Source of the DNA: Marinigracilibium pacificum
GTDB lineage: Bacteria; Bacteroidota; Bacteroidia; Cytophagales; Cyclobacteriaceae
DNA length: 64,000 nt
Direction of reading: 5' to 3'
Assembly: GCF_012926615.1 (NCBI RefSeq)
Contig: NZ_JABBNU010000006.1
Span: 62,001 to 126,000, forward strand
Each line of letters begins with the position of its first letter. Position 1 is the first letter of the stretch. Under the pieces are notes generated by a model. The model was not told the origin of the DNA and made no database searches. It worked only from the letters and a program-made list of their open reading frames with translations. A program made the translations under genes and the position numbers. Below are positions 17,584-25,830 of the stretch, one piece after another.

Positions 17584-20500
17584 ATGAATAATCTTCTTCG
17601 TGAATACCTAAAAAAGTTAACGAATATCAGCGGGTCTAACAGGACTTTGCAGATGCTCAGATTGCCAAAAGCGCAGTTTTTAGATCTTCATGAATTTGAA
17701 AATATAACGCCCGACGGAAGTTCATATGATATTATTCATGGACTAATCACCAGAGATAAAAAAATATTTTTGTGTCCTTTTATCGATCCAAGAGATAGTG
17801 AATCTAATCAACTGAGTAGTCAGTTAAGGAAACTTCAGCGGATGGATAATTTTGTTTATGAAGAAAGAGGTGCAAGAGATCTTTATGTCGGATGGCCTTT
17901 CGTTGAAGGACAATTTACAGATGAAACTTCTGTTAGAACTCCATTGATTTATTTTCCGGTAAAATTATGGTTGGAGTCAAATAAATGGTATTTGAAACCA
18001 AGGTCAGAAGAGCCGGTTTCATTAAATAAAGCTTTTATTCTCGCATATGCCTATTATAATGACCTGGCTCCGGATGAAAAACTTCTTGATCTGATACTTG
18101 ATGATCATATAGGAGATGACATCTCTTTTAAATCTAAGATTTATTCACTTTTAAAAGCTTCGTCAATAGAATTGAATTTTAATTCGGACACTTTTACAAA
18201 TGAATTGATTCATTTTCAGGAAAAACTGAAGTCTGATTTAGAAAAGGAAGGTTCTTCCGGTGAACTTAAATTAAATATGAATGCTGTGATGGGGTTGTTT
18301 CCTCAAGCAGGTTCATATCAGGTGCCGGATTATTTAAATTGGCTTGAAACAAATAAGCATGAAGGTCTTGAATCTTTTTTTGAAACTAAAAAAATTGAGA
18401 ATATTCTTCATGAAGATACTGCATCAGGTTATCATTCACCGGTAAAAGAGGAGGAGCTTTTTCTTCCTTTCCAGGTCGATGCATTTCAAGAAGAAGCAAT
18501 TAAAAGTGTTAAAGAAGGTAACAGCCTCGTTGTTCATGGCCCTCCGGGTACAGGGAAATCTCAGTTGATATGTAATTTGGTGAGTGATTATATATCGCGA
18601 GGTAAAAATGTATTAGTTGTTTGTCAGAAAAGAGTGGCTTTGGATGTTGTTTACAAACGTCTGGCTGATTTGGGATTAGATAGGTTTTCTGCGCTTGTCC
18701 ATGATTTTAAAGAAGATAGAAGAGAGATATATCATAAGATAGATGACTTGATAAATAGTCTGAAAGAATTTGAACGCTCAAATAATGGTCTTGATACGAT
18801 TCAATTGGAAAGAGACTTTTTACTTGCATGCAGAAGAATTGATCAGATCAACGAAGAACTTGAGGAGTATAAAAAGGCACTATTTGATTCTGAGGAGTTT
18901 GGACTTTCTATCAAGGAATTATATTTAAAAGCATCTTTAAATTTGCCAAACCTTGATCTTAGGCAATACTACAGGGAGTTTGATCAATTAAGAGCTGATG
19001 ACTTTTTGCAAAAATCGAAGTCGCTAAGGTCATTTGGCACTAAGTTTATCCTTGATAATTATCCGCTTAAAGCAAGAAATTCATTTTCTACATTCACTGT
19101 TTATGACAGACAGGAGTTATTAGATCATCTTGATGAAATGCCTAAGGCAGCTGAAAAAATCAAATCAGTTAGTCATGATTTAGTGAATAGAGATATGTCT
19201 TTTCAGGAGGCAGAATATATCTATAAGTCAGCTGAGAATATAGATAACTTACTTAGTCTTATCAAAAATAAGCAGGTATATAAAGCTTTTGTAAGAATGG
19301 TTAATCATTCTACAGATGGTAAATCAGATCTGCAGTGGTTATCGGGTAAAGAAAGAGTAATAATGGACTGCTTTAAGAAGTATGGGCCTGAAATTTCACT
19401 TGATTCATCTGAGCTTGGTCGCTTCCAGGAAGCTCTGGAAGAAGCAATGAAAAAACAAAGGAATGTTTTCAAGTGGCTTCGCTGGAGATTGTTTTCTAAG
19501 GATAAGTTTTTCATAAAGCGTGTAATAACTGCCAATGGGCTAACTTATGACAGACAAGGATTTAACGTGCTTGTTGAGAAAATTGATAATCGACTTAATC
19601 TTGAACACAATCTTTCAGAGTTGAGAGAAAAGAAATGGCTAAAGGATATTCCGGAGAAATACGAGAAAGTAAATTTTCAAACCTGGTTTTTCAATCAGAA
19701 AAAAGCAATGACAGCTAAAAATGAGTTTGCTTCATTGCGAAATTTCAAGGAGTATTTTAATGTGTCAAAATTGTCATTCAATGATTTAAAAGATGCACTT
19801 GAGAGGTTGATATCTGAATTTGAAGTTATACCTAAGTATAAAGTTTCGTGGGGTAAATTTCTTTCTGAAAACCTGATAAACAGGTTAATGGCAAATCCGG
19901 CCAAAATTGCGCAACTACAGGATACTGTCAAGTCGGATTTTGATGATTTATGCGAGTATGATAAGCTTTGGGAATCGTTTGCTGAGCATGAAAAAGATGT
20001 TTTTAATCGACTAATTGATTTTGAAACTGAGCAAGAGGACCTTCAGGTTAATTTTGAATTTTTGTTTTTGAATTCAATATATCTTGCCTGGATAGAACAT
20101 ATCGAAGTAAAATATCCTGTTTTAAGGCTTGTAAGTACCGCTAAATTCAATCAGATGATAGAAGAATTACAACATCTGATCAAGAAAAAACAGGAGCTTG
20201 TAAAAGAAATCACCATATTAAATGTCAGAGAGCGTACTTATGAAAACCTTGAATATAACCGCTTAAATAATCGTGTTACTTATCGTGACCTGGAACATCA
20301 GGTAACTAAAAAAAGAAAAATATGGCCAATTAGAAAACTGGTTGAAAATTTTGATGAAGAGATTTTTAAACTGCTTCCTTGCTGGTTGGCATCTCCGGAA
20401 ACTGTTTCTGCAGTGTTCCCATTTTCACAAGATGTATTTGACCTCGTAATATTTGATGAAGCTAGTCAGTGTTTCGTTGAAAAGGGACTTCCTGCAATTT

Positions 20501-21603
20501 ACAGAGGAAAACAAATTGTTGTTGCCGGTGATGAAAAGCAATTACGTCCCTATGATCTATATAAAGTAAGATGGGATGATGATGAGCTTGATCATCCGGA
20601 TTTAAACATTGACTCTTTATTAGATTTATCAAAAAGGTATCTGGGGTCTGTACAGTTAAAAGGACATTACCGAAGTAAAACTCCTGATCTCATTTCCTTT
20701 TCAAACAATAAGTTTTACGGAAATAACCTTCGCTTACTCCCTAATTTAAAGGATGTGAACCAAGATGGTGGTGCTATTGACTATATAAAGGTCGAAGGAG
20801 AATGGAAAGATCAGAGAAATGAAATTGAAGCGGAAAAAGTAATTGATTTGATGTTGGCAGCACCAGATGATTACCCTGGTAAATCTGTTGGAGTAGTAAC
20901 TTTTAATGCAAAACAGCAAGATCTGATTGTTGATTTAATTGACAAGAATATTGCAAATGGTAAGAGATTTCCGTCTGATTTTTTTGTTAAGAATATTGAA
21001 AACGTTCAGGGAGATGAAACTGATATTTTAATATTTAGCACCGCTTATGCTCCTGATTCAAAGGGTAAAATGAATATGCAGTTTGGTTTGCTTAATCAAG
21101 ACGGTGGAGAAAATAGACTTAATGTGGCAGTAACAAGAGCCAGGGAACGGATTGTTATTGTGACATCGATTTTTCCTGAACAACTTAAGGTGAAAACTTC
21201 AAAGTTTGAAGGTCCAAAGCTTCTCAGAGAATACCTTGAATATGCTAAAAATGTTTCTGATGGTAATTTTAAACCAAGTAGGGGTGAGTATAATATTAGT
21301 AAGACGAATATCTATCTAACTGAAAAAATCAAGCAGTTGTCTGCTGAGAATGATCATGAATTTATTTTGAGAGAGGAAATGCCTTTTGCGGACCTTACAG
21401 TATTGTCTAAAAATGGTAAGTATGAAGCCTTGATTTTAACTGATGATCAGCAATTTTATAATGGAGTATCAGGGAAAGATTGGTTTGCTTATGTTCCTTT
21501 AGCCTTAAAAGAGAAGGATTGGAAATACAGTCATTTTTATTCCAGAAATTATTGGATTGACACAGAGAAAGAGAATGATAAATTAAGGCTGATCATTCAT
21601 TGA
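17584..21603 (+). CDS. large superfamily 1 (Upf1-like, AAA_11/AAA_12) helicase with nuclease-like C-terminal tail
   Basis: 1339 residues, DNA or RNA helicase of the Upf1-like branch. Motifs: Walker A GPPGTGKSQ (about 319), Walker B DEASQ (about 958), motif III GDEKQLRP (about 982), motif IV HYRSKTPD (about 1027), motif V VQGDETD (about 1142) and motif VI NVAVTRARER (about 1179). A long, mostly helical insertion of about 550 residues separates motifs Ia and II. The N-terminal 300 residues recall DUF4011-type helicases only loosely. The last 85 residues align by eye with the restriction-endonuclease-like tail common in such helicases, but the expected catalytic Glu is Leu (LILTDD). Such proteins occur both in defence loci and as lone chromosomal genes; no defence partner is adjacent here. 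Confidence 0.82.
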   Translation: MNNLLREYLKKLTNISGSNRTLQMLRLPKAQFLDLHEFENITPDGSSYDIIHGLITRDKKIFLCPFIDPRDSESNQLSSQLRKLQRMDNFVYEERGARDLYVGWPFVEGQFTDETSVRTPLIYFPVKLWLESNKWYLKPRSEEPVSLNKAFILAYAYYNDLAPDEKLLDLILDDHIGDDISFKSKIYSLLKASSIELNFNSDTFTNELIHFQEKLKSDLEKEGSSGELKLNMNAVMGLFPQAGSYQVPDYLNWLETNKHEGLESFFETKKIENILHEDTASGYHSPVKEEELFLPFQVDAFQEEAIKSVKEGNSLVVHGPPGTGKSQLICNLVSDYISRGKNVLVVCQKRVALDVVYKRLADLGLDRFSALVHDFKEDRREIYHKIDDLINSLKEFERSNNGLDTIQLERDFLLACRRIDQINEELEEYKKALFDSEEFGLSIKELYLKASLNLPNLDLRQYYREFDQLRADDFLQKSKSLRSFGTKFILDNYPLKARNSFSTFTVYDRQELLDHLDEMPKAAEKIKSVSHDLVNRDMSFQEAEYIYKSAENIDNLLSLIKNKQVYKAFVRMVNHSTDGKSDLQWLSGKERVIMDCFKKYGPEISLDSSELGRFQEALEEAMKKQRNVFKWLRWRLFSKDKFFIKRVITANGLTYDRQGFNVLVEKIDNRLNLEHNLSELREKKWLKDIPEKYEKVNFQTWFFNQKKAMTAKNEFASLRNFKEYFNVSKLSFNDLKDALERLISEFEVIPKYKVSWGKFLSENLINRLMANPAKIAQLQDTVKSDFDDLCEYDKLWESFAEHEKDVFNRLIDFETEQEDLQVNFEFLFLNSIYLAWIEHIEVKYPVLRLVSTAKFNQMIEELQHLIKKKQELVKEITILNVRERTYENLEYNRLNNRVTYRDLEHQVTKKRKIWPIRKLVENFDEEIFKLLPCWLASPETVSAVFPFSQDVFDLVIFDEASQCFVEKGLPAIYRGKQIVVAGDEKQLRPYDLYKVRWDDDELDHPDLNIDSLLDLSKRYLGSVQLKGHYRSKTPDLISFSNNKFYGNNLRLLPNLKDVNQDGGAIDYIKVEGEWKDQRNEIEAEKVIDLMLAAPDDYPGKSVGVVTFNAKQQDLIVDLIDKNIANGKRFPSDFFVKNIENVQGDETDILIFSTAYAPDSKGKMNMQFGLLNQDGGENRLNVAVTRARERIVIVTSIFPEQLKVKTSKFEGPKLLREYLEYAKNVSDGNFKPSRGEYNISKTNIYLTEKIKQLSAENDHEFILREEMPFADLTVLSKNGKYEALILTDDQQFYNGVSGKDWFAYVPLALKEKDWKYSHFYSRNYWIDTEKENDKLRLIIH

Positions 21604-21625
21604 TCAGCCTCATATTTATTTTGTT
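21586..21625. terminator. intrinsic terminator between helicase and gldH
   Basis: Perfect 10-base stem AGGCTGATCA/TGATCAGCCT with loop TTCAT, followed by a T-rich stretch on the plus strand. It overlaps the end of the helicase gene. Confidence 0.7.
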
Positions 21626-22110
21626 TTTTCTACTCTAAAGCCTGTTGACTGAATACCCTTGAGTTCTTGTTCCCTCATAAAATGAGTAATTACTACTTTA
21701 TAGGTTCCGGTATCAGGGAATTGAAAGCCTTTTTTAAATGGAGCTTGAAGAGTATAAATATCTCCAATACTGCTTTCACCAATAGGTATGCCTGATTTTC
21801 GATCAAAAATCATTATCTCTTCAGGTTTGTTTAGCAAGGCCTCATTTTCAATCAGTATTTCACCGTTATTGTTTTTAATTTCAGCTCCCAAATACAAATT
21901 GTGAAAAGGGTAATCAGCAGTATTTCTTATGTTGAAATATAGATTATAGCTTGCTTCAGCATCAGTAATGTTGAATTCGAAGTTTACCGGATCATTCCTC
22001 ATCCAGGTGCTGTTATCAAAATCATTATATTGCTCGAATACTCTATTAGTATCACAAGCACAAAGGAATAAAAGAAATACTGGAATAATTATAAAAAATG
22101 ATTTTCTCAT
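21616..22110 (-). CDS. gldH: gliding motility lipoprotein GldH
   Basis: 164 residues. The N-terminus is a lipoprotein signal with lipobox LCAC (Cys about 18), so the mature protein should be lipid-anchored. The body matches GldH, including FEQYNDFDNSTWMRNDPVNF and the FPDTGTYKVVITHFMRE region. GldH is needed for gliding in Flavobacterium johnsoniae, together with the T9SS machinery. Its start overlaps the end of ricT by 4 bases (ATGA), so the two are translationally coupled; this pairing is common in Bacteroidota. Confidence 0.9.
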   Translation of the reverse strand: MRKSFFIIIPVFLLFLCACDTNRVFEQYNDFDNSTWMRNDPVNFEFNITDAEASYNLYFNIRNTADYPFHNLYLGAEIKNNNGEILIENEALLNKPEEIMIFDRKSGIPIGESSIGDIYTLQAPFKKGFQFPDTGTYKVVITHFMREQELKGIQSTGFRVEKTK

Positions 22111-23624
22111 CCTTGCTGATTATTGTTGCTATTAGAGTTATTACCATTAGGGTTTTTTCTACCACCCTTTTTAAATCTTCTTTTCTTGTTTGGATTTGGT
22201 TTTGCTTTATTTTCTTGAGGCCCTGTTCCTTGCGCCTTCTGTCCTGTAGGCTGTCCTTGCTGCCCGGTTCCCTGATTTTGGGCTTTTGGATGGTTTTGCC
22301 TTGAAAATTTAGCTCCTGGCCTTTTGTTTCCCTGGCCTTTATTTTCCTGCCCTTTGTTTTCCTGTCCTCTATTACCCTGAGGCTTGTTGCCTTGTGGCTT
22401 ATTAGCTTGTTTTTTATTCTCCTGTGCTTGTTTTTGCTGTTCCGGACCTTTCTTTTTTGTGATCTGGTTTTGAGGAGATTTATTTTCAGTTTTGTTAGGG
22501 TTCTTTTTCCTTTTCTTTTTCTTCCTGTTGGCAGTTTTATTCTTGCCTTGAAGTTTTCTGTCAAGGATTTCAAGATCACTATTGAGACTTCCTGCTAGAT
22601 TTAGCTCAAGCTCATCTTCAAAAAGAGTAGCCGGCTTAATGCCCTTTTTATTAAGCTCTATAATCTCAATTACTCTTTCTGCATCTACAGGGTGCCAGGT
22701 GTTTTCATCAGAATACCCAAACCACATTATCTTTCTGAAAATGTCTGTTTTCTGTAATCTGGCAATACCTTTTTCAGTTTCGATTACCTCATTAGACATT
22801 TCAGGGATGTTTTTTAGGGCATCCATGTAGGTTTCAAGCTCATAATTAAGACAACATTTTAGTCTTCCACACTGACCTGAAAGTTTACCAGGGTTTAGAG
22901 AAAGATTTTGATATCTTGCTGCAGAGGTTGATACACTTTTGAAATCACTCAACCAGGTAGAACAGCATAGTTCCCTTCCACATGAACCAATTCCTCCAAG
23001 CATACCGGCCTCCTGACGAAGTGAGATTTGTCTCATCTCAACTCGAATCTTGAATTCCGATGCTAGTAATTTGATTAGTTCACGAAAATCTACTCTGTCA
23101 TCAGCAGAATAGAAAAAGGTTGCTTTAGTATTATCTGCCTGATATTCAACTTCCGATAGTTTCATTGAAAGTCCAAGATCCCGGATTATTTCTCTTGTCC
23201 GGTACAGAGTAGGCATTTCCCTGTTTTTGACCTCTTCATATTTTTCAAGATCCTTATCAGTTGCTTTTCTGTAAAGACTTCTTACTTCTTCACTATCTTC
23301 AGTGATACCTTTTTTCTTCATTTGAAGCCTGACTAGTTCACCCTGAAGGGAAACATGGCCCATGTGATGTCCATTGGGAACATCGACAATTACAGGCTCT
23401 CCTGTTGTTAAATCAAGATATTCAGTATTTCTGAAGAATTCTTTTCTGCCATTTTTAAACCGTACTTCTACGATGTTAAAAACCTGGTCTGATGGTAGTT
23501 CCATATTCGATAACCAATCGAATACGTTCATTTTGTTGCAGCCTCCGGTACCACAAGCACCATTATTCTGACATCCTGAAACTACACCATCTTTATTTTT
23601 AGTTGCGCATGTACTACAAGCCAT
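22107..23624 (-). CDS. ricT: RicT/PSP1-domain regulatory iron-sulfur protein with long basic polar tail
   Basis: 505 residues. The N-terminus is Cys-rich (MACSTCATKNK...GACGTGGCNK). The PSP1 core spans about residues 45-300 and has the paired cysteine motifs GSCGRELCCSTW and GQCGRLKCCLNYE expected of RicT (YaaT). In Bacillus, RicT acts with RicA and RicF on RNase Y-dependent RNA processing and holds an Fe-S cluster; partners here are not in the window. The last 150 residues (about 355-505) are disordered in appearance, rich in Lys, Asn, Gln and Gly with NKPQGN-like repeats, not part of the core family. It is coupled to gldH. Confidence 0.9.
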   Translation of the reverse strand: MACSTCATKNKDGVVSGCQNNGACGTGGCNKMNVFDWLSNMELPSDQVFNIVEVRFKNGRKEFFRNTEYLDLTTGEPVIVDVPNGHHMGHVSLQGELVRLQMKKKGITEDSEEVRSLYRKATDKDLEKYEEVKNREMPTLYRTREIIRDLGLSMKLSEVEYQADNTKATFFYSADDRVDFRELIKLLASEFKIRVEMRQISLRQEAGMLGGIGSCGRELCCSTWLSDFKSVSTSAARYQNLSLNPGKLSGQCGRLKCCLNYELETYMDALKNIPEMSNEVIETEKGIARLQKTDIFRKIMWFGYSDENTWHPVDAERVIEIIELNKKGIKPATLFEDELELNLAGSLNSDLEILDRKLQGKNKTANRKKKKRKKNPNKTENKSPQNQITKKKGPEQQKQAQENKKQANKPQGNKPQGNRGQENKGQENKGQGNKRPGAKFSRQNHPKAQNQGTGQQGQPTGQKAQGTGPQENKAKPNPNKKRRFKKGGRKNPNGNNSNSNNNQQG

Positions 23625-23770
23625 AATTAAATTTTTCCTTTAACCGCAAAGTCCTCGACACATCGTTATGCTATACATCTAGAGATGAATTTCATGACTC
23701 CCATTGTCTAAAATACTAATTTTTTTACGGTTTCCTTATTTCGTGTGATAAACCTTTCAAAAATCAGATG

Positions 23771-25042
23771 TTAAAGATCAAATCCGATATCTTTTCTGAA
23801 ATAGATTTTGTCCCATGAGATTTTTTCGGCAGTTGAATAAGCCTTTTTCAGAGCTTCCTGCATAGATTTACCTTTTCCTGTCAATGCTAGAACTCTTCCC
23901 CCTGAAGTAACAATATTTCCATTGTCAACTTTGGTTCCTGCGTGGAAGATAGTTGCCTCATGGTCAAGGTCAAGTCCGGTAATTGCTTTACCTTTTTCAT
24001 AGCTTTCCGGATATCCACCTGAAACCAGAATTACGGTTGTTGTAGTTTCTTCGTCTACTTCCAGTTTGTAATCGTTGAGTGTATGATTATCAGTGGCAAT
24101 AAAAGCTTCAACAAGGTCGCTTTTAATTCTAGGTATGACAGCCTCTGTTTCCGGGTCGCCCATTCTAACATTATATTCAATAACGAAAGGTTCACCATTA
24201 ACATTCATCAGACCTATGAATATGAAACCCTGGTAAGGGATATTATCTTTTTCCAGACCTGAAATAGTAGGCTTTATGACTTTTTCTTCAACTTTTTGTA
24301 AGAATTCGCCTTGAGCAAAAGGAACCGGGCTTATTGCTCCCATTCCACCAGTATTTAAACCTGTGTCACCCTCACCAATTCGCTTATAATCCTTAGCTTC
24401 CGGAAGTACGATATATTGCTTTCCGTTGGTAAGTACGAAAACTGAAAGTTCGATGCCACTTAGGAATTCTTCGATCACCACCTGTGAACTTGCATCACCA
24501 AATTTTGCATCAACAAGCATTTCTTTAAGGGCAGTTTTAGCCTCATTGATATCCTGTGCTATTACTACACCTTTGCCAGCGGCTAAGCCATCTGCTTTTA
24601 ATACATAAGGTGCCGTTAATGATTCCAGGTAAGCATATCCTTTTTCCAATGTTTCCTTAGTGAAAGTTTCTGACTTTGCAGTTGGAATGCCATGCCTAAC
24701 CATAAATTGTTTGCTGAAGTCTTTACTTCCTTCGAGCTCGGCACCAGCTTTTTGAGGGCCAATTATAATTAATTTACCTAAACGTGAATCTGCTTTTAAA
24801 CTATCGCTTAATCCATCAACAAGTGGAGCTTCAGGGCCGATAACTACCATTTTTATATTGTTATCATTTATGAAGTCAGCCACTTTTGTGTGGTCTGAAA
24901 TGTCTAATTCAACATTTTTCCCTAAGTTTTCAGTTCCTGCATTACCTGGGGCTATAAAAAGATTGTCACAATGTTTACTTTCTGATATTTTCCAGGATAA
25001 TGTATGTTCACGTCCGCCTGAGCCTATTACTAGTATATTCAT
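23771..25042 (-). CDS. purD: phosphoribosylamine--glycine ligase
   Basis: Second step of purine synthesis: joins glycine to phosphoribosylamine using ATP. The 423 residues match the single-function bacterial enzyme. Visible are the N-terminal GSGGREHTLSW loop, the ATP-grasp region with KADGLAAGKGVVIA, the family signature RMGDPETEAVIPR, and the C-terminal VLALTGKGKSMQEAL. The gene stands alone between ricT (146-base gap) and a divergent HAD gene (197-base gap). Confidence 0.97.
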   Translation of the reverse strand: MNILVIGSGGREHTLSWKISESKHCDNLFIAPGNAGTENLGKNVELDISDHTKVADFINDNNIKMVVIGPEAPLVDGLSDSLKADSRLGKLIIIGPQKAGAELEGSKDFSKQFMVRHGIPTAKSETFTKETLEKGYAYLESLTAPYVLKADGLAAGKGVVIAQDINEAKTALKEMLVDAKFGDASSQVVIEEFLSGIELSVFVLTNGKQYIVLPEAKDYKRIGEGDTGLNTGGMGAISPVPFAQGEFLQKVEEKVIKPTISGLEKDNIPYQGFIFIGLMNVNGEPFVIEYNVRMGDPETEAVIPRIKSDLVEAFIATDNHTLNDYKLEVDEETTTTVILVSGGYPESYEKGKAITGLDLDHEATIFHAGTKVDNGNIVTSGGRVLALTGKGKSMQEALKKAYSTAEKISWDKIYFRKDIGFDL

Positions 25043-25239
25043 TTGTGTAATTCGCTATTTAATGAGGCCTGTAAATGACCGGTTAAAAATTTTAGAACTA
25101 TATAGTCCTTGTAAATTTATTTCTACAAATATAATAAGCATATGATCTTGATGTATTAAAAATAATAATATTTGGATGGCATAATGGATATTTTTAGCAA
25201 AAGGGTGGTATAACTCTTCAGTCCTTTTAATTTTGTGCC

Positions 25240-25830
25240 ATGATTGATCTACCAGGTAAAATGGGCGCTTCAGCCTTGATATTTGATCTCGATGGTACTC
25301 TAGCCGATACTATGGAGGTGCATTATGAAGCATATAAGAAGGTAACGGATAGTTTTGGTATTAACTTCTCGAGACAATTATTTTATGACTGGGCAGGAAC
25401 ACCAACAATTACAACCTTTGAAAGGCTGAAGGAAATGTATCAGCTGGAGGATATGGACCCGATAGATTGTACACTTCGGAAAAGAGAAAACTTTAAAACA
25501 AACTTCCATCTTGTAAGTAGAATTGAACCGGTATTTGATATTGTGAGAGAATGGTATGGGAAATTGCCTATGGCTATTGGTACAGGTAGTAGCAGGCAAA
25601 TGGGAATGAAGACAATCGAAACTCTTCATATGACTCCTTATTTTGATCACATAGTTACTGTTGATGACGTGTCAAAAGGTAAGCCTGACCCGGAAACATT
25701 TGAGAAATGTGCCCGTTTGATGGGTGTTGAAAATTCGGAATGCCTGGTGTTTGAAGATGGAGAGCCCGGAATTGTTGCAGCCCGGGCCCTGAATATGAAA
25801 ATCGTCGATGTTAGAGAATATCTTGATTAA
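25240..25830 (+). CDS. HAD-family phosphatase (beta-phosphoglucomutase/YqaB-like)
   Basis: 196 residues of the HAD superfamily with a helical cap of type C1. Motif I is IFDLDGTLADT (nucleophile Asp and acid/base Asp), motif II lies in AIGTGSSRQM, motif III is the Lys of KGKPDPETFEKCA, and motif IV is VFEDGEPGIVAA. This resembles fructose-1-phosphate phosphatase YqaB and beta-phosphoglucomutases, so a sugar phosphate is the likely substrate. A second ATG at 25261 (MGASALIFDLDG) is equally plausible as the start: an exact TAATTTTG lies only 5 bases before the first ATG. Its stop overlaps the end of recQ on the other strand. Confidence 0.85.
   Translation: MIDLPGKMGASALIFDLDGTLADTMEVHYEAYKKVTDSFGINFSRQLFYDWAGTPTITTFERLKEMYQLEDMDPIDCTLRKRENFKTNFHLVSRIEPVFDIVREWYGKLPMAIGTGSSRQMGMKTIETLHMTPYFDHIVTVDDVSKGKPDPETFEKCARLMGVENSECLVFEDGEPGIVAARALNMKIVDVREYLD

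Noticed and set aside
17584-21603. Calling the helicase a defence system
   Set aside because: No methylase, nuclease, toxin or other defence gene nearby, and composition matches the surrounding chromosome.
22052-22579. Lys/Arg-rich frame on the minus strand
   Set aside because: Alternate frame of the Lys/Asn/Gln-rich ricT tail.
25228-25235. Exact TAATTTTG before the HAD gene as a promoter
   Set aside because: No TTG at the proper distance upstream and only 5 bases from the first ATG; may be chance, so not listed as a feature.
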